64,000 nt of DNA from Arthrobacter sp. FW306-07-I (GCF_021800405.1 NZ_CP084550.1:1922001-1986000), one strand, 5' to 3'. Counted from the first letter of the stretch, positions 19,082 through 29,037 are shown. Notes: a model not told the origin generated them from the sequence alone. Numbers and translations are program-made.

Positions 19082-20104
19082 ATGAACACCTTTAAAGGCA
19101 AGACAGTGGTGGTTACGGGCGCCAGCGGCGGTATCGGTCGGGCTACGGCCATCGGCTTCGCTCGACAAGAAGCGTCAGTCGCTCTGCTGGCACGGGGAGA
19201 AGCAGGACTGGCTGGTGCAGCAAAAGAAGTGGAAGCGGCGGGGGGACGGGCACTGACGATCACGGTGGACACCTCCGATCACGATGCCCTCGACGCGGCA
19301 GCTGCCGAAGTTGAGCGGGAACTGGGTCCAATCGACATCTGGGTTAACGTGGCTTTCACTTCCGTCTTCGCCCCCTTCACGGAGATCAAACCCGAGGAGT
19401 ACAAGCGCGTCACCGAGGTCAGCTACCTCGGGTACGTCTACGGGACCATGATCGCACTGAACAGGATGAAGAAGCGGGGGCAGGGCACTATTGTCCAGGT
19501 GGGCTCGGCTCTTGCCTATCGCGGCATCCCGCTCCAGTCCGCTTACTGCGGGGCAAAACACGCCATTCAGGGCTTCAACGAATCCCTTCGGTGCGAACTG
19601 CTGCACGATCGAAGCCCGATCAAGACAACAATGGTGCAGATGCCGGCCGTCAACACACCACAGTTCAGTTGGGTGCTTTCCCGTCTGCCGAATAAGGCCC
19701 AGCCGGTGCCGCCGATCTACCAGCCCGAAGTCGCAGCCCGTGGCGTCCTTTACGCCGCCGCCCACCCGCAGCGCCGGGAGTACTGGGTTGGAGCTAGCAC
19801 CATGGGCACCCTCGTGGCCAATGCCGTCGCGCCAGGGCTGCTCGACAAGTACCTGGCACGGACGGGATTCAAATCTCAGCAGAGGTCGCAACCGCGCGAC
19901 CCCGACCAGCCTGTCAACCTTTGGAAACCGGCAGACGAGGATCAGGACTTCGGCACCCATGGAGCATTCGATGGGCGTTCAGCAGAACGGAGCGCACAAT
20001 TGTGGGCTTCCCATCACCACGGCGTCCTGGCAGCGGCCGGAGCCGCGGCAGCAGGTCTGTTGACATTGTTCCCTTTGCTGCTGGGAAAGAGGGGGCGGCC
20101 ATGA
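19082..20104 (+). CDS. SDR-family oxidoreductase with C-terminal membrane anchor
   Basis: 340 residues. Rossmann SDR with GASGGIGR, and active-site YCGAKHA; the usual NNAG is replaced by NVAFTS. Beyond the domain, a ~60-residue polar linker leads to a hydrophobic helix (GVLAAAGAAAAGLLTLFPLLL) and a basic end, so it is probably membrane-tethered. This longer SDR form is common beside GMC oxidoreductases in stress-type islands. Its TGA overlaps the ATG of the next gene (ATGA at 20101-20104), which points to translational coupling. Confidence 0.85.
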   Translation: MNTFKGKTVVVTGASGGIGRATAIGFARQEASVALLARGEAGLAGAAKEVEAAGGRALTITVDTSDHDALDAAAAEVERELGPIDIWVNVAFTSVFAPFTEIKPEEYKRVTEVSYLGYVYGTMIALNRMKKRGQGTIVQVGSALAYRGIPLQSAYCGAKHAIQGFNESLRCELLHDRSPIKTTMVQMPAVNTPQFSWVLSRLPNKAQPVPPIYQPEVAARGVLYAAAHPQRREYWVGASTMGTLVANAVAPGLLDKYLARTGFKSQQRSQPRDPDQPVNLWKPADEDQDFGTHGAFDGRSAERSAQLWASHHHGVLAAAGAAAAGLLTLFPLLLGKRGRP

Positions 20105-20475
20105 GGGCGCCGGAGGCCGTCCGGGCAGCCTACGGCCTATGCCAGCTGGTCTCGCCGGCGGTGATGTTCCGTCTGGCGATCGGACATCAACCAGAATCAG
20201 GTGCCAGCGTCGTGATGCGGATTCTGGGCGCCAGGCACCTCTTCCAGGCCGTGGTCATCGGTGCTGCCCCAACCTCGGCCGCTCTGCACTGCTGCGGCGG
20301 TGTTGTGGATTCACTGCACTCGGCCAGCATGGTTGCCCTGGCGGTTGCCGATCACCGGCACCGCAGGGCAGCCGCCTCGGATGCCATCGTCGCCGCGCTG
20401 TTCGCAGGCATGGAATTTGCCGTGGCACGCCGTTGCAGGCCGGTTCCGCCGGTGGCGTCCCCCAGGCGGTGGTGA
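20101..20475 (+). CDS. Small helical protein, paralogue of the 40812 gene
   Basis: 124 residues, unnamed family. It starts MRAPEAVRAAYGLCQLVSPA and has RILGARHLFQA, VDSLHSASMVALAV and a C-terminal Ala-rich helix; the minus-strand gene at 40465-40812 has the matching AAYGSAELFAPGA, RVLGARHLLQA and VDALHALTMLVLA. Several helices are hydrophobic enough for membrane insertion. Function unknown. Coupled by overlap to the SDR. Confidence 0.75.
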   Translation: MRAPEAVRAAYGLCQLVSPAVMFRLAIGHQPESGASVVMRILGARHLFQAVVIGAAPTSAALHCCGGVVDSLHSASMVALAVADHRHRRAAASDAIVAALFAGMEFAVARRCRPVPPVASPRRW

Positions 20476-20574
20476 CGCGGTGCTGGTTGGACAGGGCAGG
20501 GTCAGTTCGAAGTGTGTAGCGCAAGGACAAATTCACGCAGTGATACAACCACAGCGTGATGAGAGGGGAGCGGC

Positions 20575-21033
20575 ATGAAGACACCAGTTCCGACGAAGAC
20601 GACGATTCACGGGATAGACCGGTTGATTCGGAATGTGGAAACCGGGCGCTTTGAGCGGTCCCTTTCCGGGTTGACTGCAGCCGGCGCCCTGGTCACGGCT
20701 GTAGAGATTTATTTCGAACACGACAAGGCAAGCTTCGGTAACAAACTCATGTGGCTACCGGTCGCCCTCGGTCCGGTGGGAGCGGCTGCCGGGATCGCCG
20801 GAGTCTTCAGTAAGCGGATGGCCAAGACAGCGCTTCCCCTCGCGTCCGCGGCGATCGTGGCCAACGGCTTGCAGGGGACGTATCTGCACGCGCGGGGCAT
20901 CGCACAGAAGCCCGGCGGGTTCTCCAACCTCATGTACAACATGGAGATGGGTCCACCGTTACTGGCACCGCTTTTGGTGACGCTGGTTGGCGGGATGGGT
21001 TTACTCGCAGCGGTACTGAGGAGGGAAAGGTGA
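20575..21033 (+). CDS. Membrane protein of unknown function, parent of the 34651 remnant
   Basis: 152 residues. IHGIDRLIRNVETGRFERSL at the N-terminus is followed by about four membrane helices (residues 30-48, 62-80, 88-105, 128-148). A truncated copy of the same protein lies at 34352-34651. GAGAGGGGAG before the ATG is a strong ribosome-binding site. Its TGA overlaps the GTG of the next gene, placing it in one unit with the gluconate-dehydrogenase-type pair. Confidence 0.75.
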   Translation: MKTPVPTKTTIHGIDRLIRNVETGRFERSLSGLTAAGALVTAVEIYFEHDKASFGNKLMWLPVALGPVGAAAGIAGVFSKRMAKTALPLASAAIVANGLQGTYLHARGIAQKPGGFSNLMYNMEMGPPLLAPLLVTLVGGMGLLAAVLRRER

Positions 21034-21686
21034 CAGCACTCCCGCTTGACCCGAGGGACGGCGGCGGCCGGTTCCCCGGCTTTGACGCGCAAGGGCAGTC
21101 CGCCCACTGGGACCGGGTGACCCAGGGCGTCGTGCTTGCCCGCCTGGGCCGGCCGACAGACCTGCGGTTTTTTACCGTGGCTGAGGAGGCAGCAGCACGG
21201 GCGCTGTTTGATCAGTTGCTTGACCAGCGGCAAGAGCCGCGGGTTCCAGTGGTTAACATGGTCGATGCCCGCCTGGCTGAGGGCCAGACTGACGGCTGGC
21301 ATTACGAGGACATGGAACCGGACCCGGCTGCCTGGCGCAGCACCCTTGCGGAGCTGGACTCCGAGGCCCGTGAACGGCACGAGAAATCTTTCGCTGAGCT
21401 GTCCTGGGATGAACAAACGGCGCTCCTGACGGACATCCACGCAGCCGACCAGTGGCGGGGCCGGCAGGCGTCGCGGGTGTGGAGCTTGTGGACGCGGTAT
21501 GCGTGCACAGCGTTCTACTCACACCCCCTGGCCTGGGACGAGATAGGTTTCGCCGGGCCCGCGTATCCCCGGGGATACAAGAATCTCGGGCTCAACGCCC
21601 GGGAACCCTTCGAGGTGGCAGATGCGCGCCCGGGCCAGGACCCTGCAGCAGCCAAGGGCACGTCCGAAACAGGAAGGCAACGCTGA
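21030..21686 (+). CDS. Gluconate 2-dehydrogenase subunit 3-like protein
   Basis: 218 residues. It resembles the small (gamma) subunit family that accompanies membrane-type GMC sugar-acid dehydrogenases: an aromatic-rich C-terminal part with YACTAFYSHPLAWDEIGFAG and YPRGYKNLGLN. No Tat signal is visible, unlike many proteobacterial versions. GTG start at 21030 overlaps the preceding stop; its own TGA overlaps the GMC ATG (TGATG), so the pair is probably made together and in equal amounts. Confidence 0.75.
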   Translation: MTALPLDPRDGGGRFPGFDAQGQSAHWDRVTQGVVLARLGRPTDLRFFTVAEEAAARALFDQLLDQRQEPRVPVVNMVDARLAEGQTDGWHYEDMEPDPAAWRSTLAELDSEARERHEKSFAELSWDEQTALLTDIHAADQWRGRQASRVWSLWTRYACTAFYSHPLAWDEIGFAGPAYPRGYKNLGLNAREPFEVADARPGQDPAAAKGTSETGRQR

Positions 21687-23323
21687 TGGCTTCGGTAAAA
21701 GATCGCAATGCCTCTGCTTGGCTGCTGCCTCCCGTGCCGGGAACAAATCATGCCCTGCGCACCGACATGGCCAGGTTTTCCGACGAGGATGAAGTCGACA
21801 TTGTGATCGTTGGCTGCGGGGCGGGCGGCTCAACCCTGCTGCAGCGCTTGGCCCGCGCTGGCTGGAAGGCCGTGGCCTTGGACGCCGGTCCTTTTTGGGA
21901 CCCTGAACGCGACTGGGTGAGCGACGAAGCAGGCTCGCACCATCTGTACTGGACCGAACCCCGGGTGATTTCCGGGGATGATCCCGTGCCGCTGGGGTCG
22001 AATAACTCCGGCAGGGGAGTGGGCGGTTCCATGGTGCACTATGCCGGGTACACGCCCAGGTTCCACCCCAGTGACTTTCACACCTACCGCGCGGACGGCG
22101 TTGGCGCTGACTGGCCGCTGGAGTACGAGGAACTCAAAGCCTATTACGAGGACATTGAGGGAGAACTGCCGGTGGCCGGAGAGCATTGGCCGTGGGGCGA
22201 CCCACACTCATACCCACACAGTCCCCACCCCGTTTCCGGCAACGGTGAACTGTTCCTCCGCGGGGCGCTGGCATGCGGCGTCACGGCCAAGGTCGGCCCG
22301 GTTGCGATCGCCAACGGCCGCTTCGGCAACCGGCCGCACTGCATTTACCGCGGTTTCTGCCTCCAGGGCTGCAAGGTCAATGCAAAAGCCTCCCCGCTGA
22401 TCACCCATATCCCCGACGCCCTGCACCACGGCGCCGAAGTACGGGCCGACTCGATGGTCACCCGTATCGAAATAGACGACAGAACGGGCAAGGCCACCGG
22501 CGTGCATTACGTCAGGCACGGACGCGCCCGCTTCCAGCGCGCCCGGATCGTTGCTGTCGCGGGGTACTCCATCGAGACCCCCCGCCTGCTGCTCAACTCC
22601 GCCTGTCAGCGTTTCCCCGAGGGGCTATGCAATGACTTCGACCAGGTGGGTCGGTACCTGATGGTCCAAGGGGCACCCCAGACAGCGGGCAGGTTCGACT
22701 CAGAAGTACGCATGTGGAAAGCCCCACCACCGGAAGTCAGCTCGGAGGACTTCTACGAAACCGACCCGTCCAAAACGTACAAGCGCGGATTCTCCATCCA
22801 GACGGTGTCGCCGCTGCCCATCACCTGGGCAGAACACGTCGCTGCCCAAGGCCATTGGGGAGCGCAGCTGCGCGAATACATGAGCGACTACGTGCACTGG
22901 GCCTGCCTGGGAGCGTTGTGCGAGTTCCTGCCCCAGGCCGGTAACCGCGTAACGCTTGCTGCCGAAAAAGACCGGAATTCAATGCCCGTGGCACATTTCC
23001 ATTACTCCCAGTGTGAGAATGACCGCCAATTGATGCGCGCGGCACAGGGAGCCATGGAGAAGATCCTGCAAGGCGCAGGAGCTGACGAGGTCATTACGAT
23101 CAAGCGTTTTGCCCACCTCGTGGGCGGAGCCCGAATGGCTGCCGACGAACAGCACGGCGTTGTCGACTTGGATTGCCGCAGCTTCGCCGTATCCAACCTC
23201 TACATCACGGACGGAAGCGTATTGCCGACCCAGGGAAGTGCCAACCCGGCCCTAACCATCATGGCCATCGCGGCCCGTGCCGCGGACCGACTGATCGCCA
23301 GCGGTGCCACCCAAGCCACCTGA
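21686..23323 (+). CDS. GMC-family oxidoreductase (gluconate/sugar dehydrogenase type)
   Basis: 545 residues. FAD-binding DIVIVGCGAGGST at the N-terminus, SGRGVGGSMVHYAG, a Cys cluster HCIYRGFCLQGCK typical of gluconate-dehydrogenase-like GMC proteins, and a C-terminal DGSVLPTQGSANPALTIMA with the conserved Asn. It oxidises a sugar, sugar acid or alcohol and passes electrons on; the subunit-3-like partner is directly upstream. No signal peptide. The exact substrate cannot be read from the sequence, but nearby GH15, epimerase and glucose dehydrogenase genes suggest glucose or gluconate. Confidence 0.88.
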   Translation: MASVKDRNASAWLLPPVPGTNHALRTDMARFSDEDEVDIVIVGCGAGGSTLLQRLARAGWKAVALDAGPFWDPERDWVSDEAGSHHLYWTEPRVISGDDPVPLGSNNSGRGVGGSMVHYAGYTPRFHPSDFHTYRADGVGADWPLEYEELKAYYEDIEGELPVAGEHWPWGDPHSYPHSPHPVSGNGELFLRGALACGVTAKVGPVAIANGRFGNRPHCIYRGFCLQGCKVNAKASPLITHIPDALHHGAEVRADSMVTRIEIDDRTGKATGVHYVRHGRARFQRARIVAVAGYSIETPRLLLNSACQRFPEGLCNDFDQVGRYLMVQGAPQTAGRFDSEVRMWKAPPPEVSSEDFYETDPSKTYKRGFSIQTVSPLPITWAEHVAAQGHWGAQLREYMSDYVHWACLGALCEFLPQAGNRVTLAAEKDRNSMPVAHFHYSQCENDRQLMRAAQGAMEKILQGAGADEVITIKRFAHLVGGARMAADEQHGVVDLDCRSFAVSNLYITDGSVLPTQGSANPALTIMAIAARAADRLIASGATQAT

Positions 23324-23354
23324 ACCACACAGCGTTAAACAAGAAAGGCCGGCC

Positions 23355-24476
23355 ATGCGCCCCAGACGAACTACATCGGATCCGACTCTCATCGGCCTGG
23401 ACGTCAGCACTTACACAATTCCCACCGACAGCCCGGAAGCAGACGGCACTTTCGCCTGGGATTCCACCACGATTGTGGTGGTCCGTGCCCGGGCTGGCGA
23501 CTGCGAGGGGATCGGCTGGACGTATGCACCGCCCTCCTGCGCGATGCTGATCACAGAACTGCTCGAACCGGCCATCTCCGGATGCTGCGTCTGGGACACC
23601 GCAGGCGCCGCCGTGGCGATGCTGAGGGCCGTTCGCAATACTGGTCGGAGCGGGCTGGCCGGCTACGCCATCTCCGCAGTGGACTGTGCCTTATGGGATC
23701 TGAAGGCACGCTTGCTTGACCTTCCCCTGTACCGCCTCTTGGGAGCGGCGCGCGATAAGGTCAACATTTATGGCAGCGGCGGGTTCACCACCTACTCCCG
23801 GCAACAACTGGAGGACCAGCTTGCCGGTTGGGTCCACGGCCAGCACATCCCTCGGGTGAAAATAAAGATCGGCCAGGACAGTGGAAATGACGTCGCACGG
23901 GACTTGCAGCGCATTTTCGAGGCGCGGACCATCATCGGGGACGGCGCGGAACTGTTCGTCGACGCCAACGGCGCCTATACGGCAAAACAAGCCGTAAGGG
24001 TTTTCGAAGCGGCTCAGGAATCCCGGCTCGCGTGGTTTGAAGAGCCCGTGTCCTCCGACCATCTGCTCGGACTGCGGAGCGTCAAAGAGGCAATAACTGC
24101 CGACGTTGCCGCGGGGGAATACGGTACCGACCTGTTCTACTTCCAGCGGTTATGCCAAGCCCAGGCCGTGGACTGCGTCCAGCTGGACGTCTCACGCTGC
24201 GGCGGCATCACGCAGTGGCTGCGCATAGCTGCTGCCGTGGCGGCCTATGGGCTTCAGGTCTCCGGCCACTGCGCACCACATCTGAGCGCTCATGTCGCGG
24301 CCGCGACGGAAAACTTTCGGCACTTGGAGTGGTTCCATGACCACGTCCGGATCGAACAGATGTTCTTCGAGGGGACCCTGGACCCCGGTGGCGGCACGAT
24401 CTCACCTGCTGCAGACTCCCCAGGCAACGGGCTGACCTTACGCGGCGCCGCCGTCGAAAAGTACCGGGTGAGTTAG
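23355..24476 (+). CDS. Enolase-superfamily (mandelate racemase-like) sugar-acid dehydratase
   Basis: 373 residues. All catalytic marks are present: KxK in RVKIKIG, metal ligands in FVDANGAY, WFEEPVSS and AAGEYG, and an Asp (QLDVSRCGG) plus His (SGHCAPHL) pair expected of the mandelate racemase subgroup. Such enzymes dehydrate aldonic or uronic acids to 2-keto-3-deoxy products. It lies 31 bp behind the GMC gene, so the product of that oxidation is a plausible substrate. AAGAAAGG precedes the ATG at 23355. Confidence 0.85.
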   Translation: MRPRRTTSDPTLIGLDVSTYTIPTDSPEADGTFAWDSTTIVVVRARAGDCEGIGWTYAPPSCAMLITELLEPAISGCCVWDTAGAAVAMLRAVRNTGRSGLAGYAISAVDCALWDLKARLLDLPLYRLLGAARDKVNIYGSGGFTTYSRQQLEDQLAGWVHGQHIPRVKIKIGQDSGNDVARDLQRIFEARTIIGDGAELFVDANGAYTAKQAVRVFEAAQESRLAWFEEPVSSDHLLGLRSVKEAITADVAAGEYGTDLFYFQRLCQAQAVDCVQLDVSRCGGITQWLRIAAAVAAYGLQVSGHCAPHLSAHVAAATENFRHLEWFHDHVRIEQMFFEGTLDPGGGTISPAADSPGNGLTLRGAAVEKYRVS

Positions 24477-24903
24477 ACAAGCGTGCCAGTAACTCGCCAC
24501 CCCGGCGTGCTGACTCAACGCGGCGCCTATGTTGACTGTGTTGGTGCCGGTAACTCCACGTCTAACGTAAAGGACGTGCTCGGTTCCTGGTACCCAACGG
24601 GTGGCAACGTTCCGTGCAGGCTCCCCTCGGTTCGGAGGCGGGCCTTCCAGTGGCCCCGGCTTTGTGGTTGGTCAGGTTAGCCTGTTCGGCATTGCCGAAG
24701 TAACGACGGCTCCATCTTTCCCATTGGTCGGATTGTTCGAACCGGGGTTCTTCTTGTTTACGTCGGAGAACCGCCAAGCAACCAGAAGAATGGTGCAGGT
24801 TGCACTCCGTCCAGCCGAGGCCTTTAGGGACTAAGGATCGCATCCATCGTTCGTTTCCCACTGTCTGCTGCGCCCTCCTCATGAGCGTGTGGCCAGCCTG
24901 AAC

Positions 24904-24949
24904 TGCACCCAGATCACCGGCCACCCCTGCGGCCGGTGATCTGGGTGCA
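24904..24949. terminator. Strong bidirectional hairpin
   Basis: Perfect 19-bp stem (arms 24904-24922 and 24931-24949) around an 8-base loop, between the convergent enolase-type gene and the MFS permease. No long T-tract. The rest of 24477-25004 shows no gene. Confidence 0.75.
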
Positions 24950-25004
24950 TGTGGAGGTCGAAGAACGTGTCACCTCGTCTGAGTCCTGCGCGAGGGGTTT
25001 ATTC

Positions 25005-26354
25005 TCAGGGAGTTTTCTTCACTGGCTTGTGCGCGTCCGTGCTGCGGAAATGATCCTTTGGAAGCCGCGCATGTGCCAGCGGCCGGTCGCCGCCGCGCCG
25101 CAGTGTCAGCATTACCAAGCCGGCGGCCAGCAGGCATGCCGCCAGGAATATGGAGGTGGCAAGGAAGCTGCCGTGCGTCACGTCCTGCAGGTATCCACCC
25201 ACGTAGGGTCCGACGAATCCGCCGAGGTTGCCCACCGCGTTGATCAGCCCCATGGCAGTGCCAGCGACGGCGACGGGCATGGCACGGGACGCCGAAGCCC
25301 AGAAGGGACCGTCATAGGCCAGGGCGCCGGCGACCGCGATGCTGATCAAGGTGATGGCGAGGAACGGAAGGTTATCGCCGGTCGCCACAGAGATCACCAG
25401 GGCGACAGCACCAATCGCCATTGATAGCAGCACGTGGGTGGAGTAGCGGCCGGAACGGTCGGCTGCCTTGGCGTTGTACCAGAGACCGAACATTGCCAAC
25501 ACGTACGGGATGGCCGTGATCAGCCCGACCTCTATCGAGGAACCCGATGTAATGGTCTTGATCACGTGCGGCAGCCAGATGTTGATGCCGTAGAAGCCGA
25601 TCTGGATGAGGAAATACACCAGGGTCAGTCGCCACACCACGCTGTTAGACATAACGTGGCGCAGTCCGAGCTTCTCCTGCTGGGGATGTGCCGCTGCGTC
25701 AGCAGCGAGTCCCTCCTCGATGTATTCGCGCTCCTGGACAGAGCACCACTTCGCTTCCCGCGGGTGGTCGGCGATCAGGGCCCACCACAGCGGAGCCGCA
25801 ATGATGAACGGGAAAATGCCCTCGATGATGAACAGCCACCGCCAGTCCGAGAAAGAGAGGATCCACCCGGACAGCGGCGCTGTGATGATGGAGGCGATCG
25901 CGATGTTCATCATCCACAGCGCATAAGCGCGCGCCCGCTCAGCGGCGGGGAACCAGTGGCTGATCAGTACAAGGATCGCCGGCCAGATCCCGGCCTCGGC
26001 CACGCCAAGGAAGAAGCGCACCACGAGCAGTTGGGTGAAGTCCTGGATGAAACCGGACAGGACAGCCAGCACGCCCCAGATGAGCACCATGATGCCCACG
26101 AACTTCTTCGCACTCCAGTGCTCGGCGAGATGTCCGCCTGGTATCTGCAGGACGAGGTAGCCGATGAAGAAGATGCCTGCCGCCAGGCCCTGTTGGGCGG
26201 CGTCGATGCCCAGGTCCTGATGCAGCCCGTTCAGGGCGAAGCCGATGTTTGTCCGGTCCATAAACGAGATGATGTAGACAATGATTGCGACGGGAATCAG
26301 CCGCTTCCACCGGGCATTACCCACGGCAGGTGCGGACGTCACATTCCGTGCCAT
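25005..26354 (-). CDS. MFS transporter, anion:cation symporter (ACS) type
   Basis: 449 residues with 12 helices. The N-terminal YIISFMDRTNIGFAL and the helix-4/5 region VAEAGIWPAILVLISHWFP are characteristic of the phthalate/D-galactonate/tartrate group, so a carboxylate or sugar acid is the likely cargo. It faces the enolase-superfamily gene, consistent with uptake of an aldonate for that enzyme. GAAGGAGC before the ATG. A palindromic operator-like site lies 214 bp upstream. Confidence 0.88.
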   Translation of the reverse strand: MARNVTSAPAVGNARWKRLIPVAIIVYIISFMDRTNIGFALNGLHQDLGIDAAQQGLAAGIFFIGYLVLQIPGGHLAEHWSAKKFVGIMVLIWGVLAVLSGFIQDFTQLLVVRFFLGVAEAGIWPAILVLISHWFPAAERARAYALWMMNIAIASIITAPLSGWILSFSDWRWLFIIEGIFPFIIAAPLWWALIADHPREAKWCSVQEREYIEEGLAADAAAHPQQEKLGLRHVMSNSVVWRLTLVYFLIQIGFYGINIWLPHVIKTITSGSSIEVGLITAIPYVLAMFGLWYNAKAADRSGRYSTHVLLSMAIGAVALVISVATGDNLPFLAITLISIAVAGALAYDGPFWASASRAMPVAVAGTAMGLINAVGNLGGFVGPYVGGYLQDVTHGSFLATSIFLAACLLAAGLVMLTLRRGGDRPLAHARLPKDHFRSTDAHKPVKKTP

Positions 26355-26567
26355 CAGAATTGCTCCTTCGCATTATGGCTTATAAAACTGCGCCCCCAGT
26401 GCGCCGTTGCTCTCCCGCGACCCGGAGGGGGCCACGCCTTCCGCTTGCTGGGCGGAACGAGCAGGACTCTTACATGTGGAGCCCGCCAAGACGGTGCTCC
26501 AAGCCACCCCACAGTCAACGGAGGGGTGGCTTCACCGGCGGACCCTGCTCTTATTCTCATGCAATTG

Positions 26568-26581
26568 TTGCTTCAGCGCAA
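26568..26581. promoter_or_regulatory. TTGC palindrome, site 3 (ACS permease)
   Basis: TTGCTTCAGCGCAA, upstream of the ACS permease, in a 540-bp gap (26355-26894) that otherwise holds no gene I can support. Same 14-bp pattern as the other proposed MarR sites. Confidence 0.5.
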
Positions 26582-26894
26582 GAAGTAGTTCCTGCCGCTT
26601 TGAGTGTCCTCCGTATTCCTTCGCCAGGTAGGATTTGGGGGCATTTCGCGTCCGGGCAACAAAGCCGGCGCGCTGCCATCGAGGGCGCCATCCGCGCCCA
26701 CCGGTCATGACGCGACCCCTGGCGAGCAGTTGAACAGAGTCAACGGCTTTAGCCTGCTCCAGCCAGATAGAGGTAGTAGTGGTCCAGATGGCATTCCCCG
26801 GGTGGCGAAATCGACGGCTCCGGGGTCATTGGCCCTTTTGCAGGGTCATCATGAGGGGGCGGGGTTATGGCGGTCCTGCGAGTCGGCGCTCTCG

Positions 26895-28730
26895 TCAGTG
26901 TTCTTTCTCGTCGTGGGCCTCGCCGATGTGAAGTTTTCCTTTTACGCGTTCAATTCCTTCGGTGAGGAGGGCCTTGGCCGAGTCGCGCATCACGTCGACT
27001 CCGTCGGGGTCTTTCTTTAGCAGAGCTTCTGCTGTGTGCTTTGCGAACTCGAACGTGATGTGAGGGGGAAGGGGCGGTACGTTTTTGCTCGTGTAGGCAT
27101 CGATGAGAGTGACCCCGCGATGGGCGAATGCGGTGTCCCAGGCGCCGGGGACCTCATCGTCTGTTTTGACGCGGATTCCGGTGAAGCCGAGCATCTCCGC
27201 CCACCCGGCGTAGTCGACGGACTGAACGTTCTGCGAGGTGGACCAGACAGGGTTCGCGTCCTCGGTGCGCATTTCCCAGGAAACTTGTGTGAGGTCATTA
27301 TTGTGCAGAATCAGGATGATCAGCTGCGGGTTTTCCCATTCCTGCAGGTATTTTTTGATCGTGATCAGTTCGTTCATGCCGAGCATCTGGAAGGCGCCAT
27401 CGCCGATGGTGCAAATAACGGGTCGGTCGGAATAGGCGAATTTTGCGGCTGTGGCGTACGGCATGGCGGCGAGCATGCTGGCGAGTCTTCCGGAAAGGTC
27501 ACCGAGCATGCCCCGGCGGAGTCTGATGTGGTGGCCGTACCAGTCTGCCGTGGAACCGGCGTCGGCCGTGACGATGGCGTCCGGTGGCAGGCGCTTGTTC
27601 AGTTCGTGATAGACGCGTCGGGGATTGACGCCGTCTTTGTAGGTCAGCATCGCCTGTGCTTCCATCTCACTTTCCCACTCCAGCATTTCCTTGGCGACGG
27701 TGTTCTGCCACGAGAGCTCGGTTTTTTGGTCCAAGTGCGGGATTAGCGCCCTGAGGGTTGCCTTCACGTCACCCCACAGGTTGAGTTCGGTGGGGTAGCG
27801 CAGCCCCATTTGCTCGGGCTTGAGATCGATTTGGATGGCTCGTGCTTGTCCGCTCTTAGGTAGGAACTGGCTGTAGGGGTAGTTGGTCCCAAGGAATACC
27901 AAAGTGTCGCATCCGCTCATTTGGTGGGCGCTGGGCAGCGAACCCAGGAGACCGAGTTGCTGTGAATGATGAGGCACGTCGGAGGGGATTACCTGTTTCC
28001 CCCGCAAGGCGGTTATCAGCCCGGCACCACAAATGTCGGCGGCCTGCAGGACCTCCTCGGTGGCCCCGTTCGCCCCGTGTCCGACGATGAATGTGACTTT
28101 ACTGCCCGCGTTGATGATGCGGGCGGCCTTCTCGATTTCGTTTTGCGCGGGGATGATTGAGATGGATGGGGCGACAGCACTGGAGCGTGATACCCAGTTT
28201 TGGGGAGTGAGTTCGGGCATTGTCATTGCCTGCACATCGTGGGGAATGACGATCACGGCGGGTCCGAGCCTCACCTTGGCAGTACGGAAGGCGGTGTCGA
28301 CGACGGCCTGCGCTTGCTCCGGTGAGACGATCGTCTGGACATAGACCGCGACATCGGCCATGGTGCGTTCGAGGTTGCTTTCCTGCTGGGTAAAGGTACC
28401 GAACGCGTTCAGTCCCTGCTGGCCCACGATGGCGACGACCGGCTGGTTGTCCATCTGAGCATCGTAGAGGCCGTTGAGCATGTGGAAGGCCCCGGGGCTG
28501 GAGGTTGCCACGCAGACACCGACTTCGCCCGTGAACTTGGCGTGGGCGGTCGCCATTAGAGAACAGATCTCCTCATGCGTGGGACGCACATACTTCAGAC
28601 CTGCTTCATCGCGCTGGGCCTTTTCCAAGGCGCCATCGAACTCGCCAATCCCGTCACCAGGAAAAGCGAAGATGCGGCTGACACCCCATTCCCTGATGCG
28701 TTGGATCACAAAATCGCTGACAGTTGCCAT
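26895..28730 (-). CDS. Thiamine-pyrophosphate enzyme (pyruvate oxidase/acetolactate synthase type)
   Basis: 611 residues. N-terminal pyrimidine-binding domain with the catalytic Glu in PTHEEICSLMA, a central domain, and a C-terminal TPP site IGDGAFQMLGMNEL with HNND. It acts on pyruvate or a related 2-oxo acid, giving acetate/acetyl phosphate, acetolactate or similar; the family member cannot be fixed from motifs. A GGAGGAAG site precedes the ATG at 28730. A small membrane protein gene lies upstream on the same strand, and a palindrome precedes both. Confidence 0.88.
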   Translation of the reverse strand: MATVSDFVIQRIREWGVSRIFAFPGDGIGEFDGALEKAQRDEAGLKYVRPTHEEICSLMATAHAKFTGEVGVCVATSSPGAFHMLNGLYDAQMDNQPVVAIVGQQGLNAFGTFTQQESNLERTMADVAVYVQTIVSPEQAQAVVDTAFRTAKVRLGPAVIVIPHDVQAMTMPELTPQNWVSRSSAVAPSISIIPAQNEIEKAARIINAGSKVTFIVGHGANGATEEVLQAADICGAGLITALRGKQVIPSDVPHHSQQLGLLGSLPSAHQMSGCDTLVFLGTNYPYSQFLPKSGQARAIQIDLKPEQMGLRYPTELNLWGDVKATLRALIPHLDQKTELSWQNTVAKEMLEWESEMEAQAMLTYKDGVNPRRVYHELNKRLPPDAIVTADAGSTADWYGHHIRLRRGMLGDLSGRLASMLAAMPYATAAKFAYSDRPVICTIGDGAFQMLGMNELITIKKYLQEWENPQLIILILHNNDLTQVSWEMRTEDANPVWSTSQNVQSVDYAGWAEMLGFTGIRVKTDDEVPGAWDTAFAHRGVTLIDAYTSKNVPPLPPHITFEFAKHTAEALLKKDPDGVDVMRDSAKALLTEGIERVKGKLHIGEAHDEKEH

Positions 28731-28821
28731 GGTTCTTCCTCCTGCTTTTGTGTTGGCACGATTCAGGCATCGTGGACCAGATGGGCGCTTGAGGTCGGCT
28801 TCGCGCACCCCGTGGTGTCAT

Positions 28822-29037
28822 TCAGCTGCCGCCCGGGGCCGGGCCAGAGGCGAGAATAAAACCGGCGAAAACAGGGGCGCCCCCTATACAAGAGCCGACG
28901 ATCATTCCGGGGTTCTGCCGTATGGCAAGCGGTCCCCCCGCGGACGCCGCCCTACCGGCCGGGACCAGCGCGGGCAGCGCACCGGCGACCGTTGCCGCGC
29001 ACAGCCCTTGGATGATGGCTGTTGAACCTCGGTCCAT
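28822..29037 (-). CDS. Small hydrophobic protein before the TPP enzyme
   Basis: 71 residues from the ATG at 29037, preceded by AAGGGAAG with good spacing. Two hydrophobic stretches (STAIIQGLCAATVAGALPAL and MIVGSCIGGAPVFAGFILA) suggest a membrane peptide. No family recognised. It is 91 bp upstream of the TPP-enzyme start on the same strand, and the operator-like site at 29100 lies 62 bp before its start. Confidence 0.5.
   Translation of the reverse strand: MDRGSTAIIQGLCAATVAGALPALVPAGRAASAGGPLAIRQNPGMIVGSCIGGAPVFAGFILASGPAPGGS

Noticed and set aside
26360-26373. TTGCTCCTTCGCAT as a tenth TTGC site
   Set aside because: One arm is imperfect and the central bases are the ribosome-binding site of the permease, which explains the sequence.
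25434-26588. 384-codon plus-strand frame
   Set aside because: Antisense of the ACS permease.
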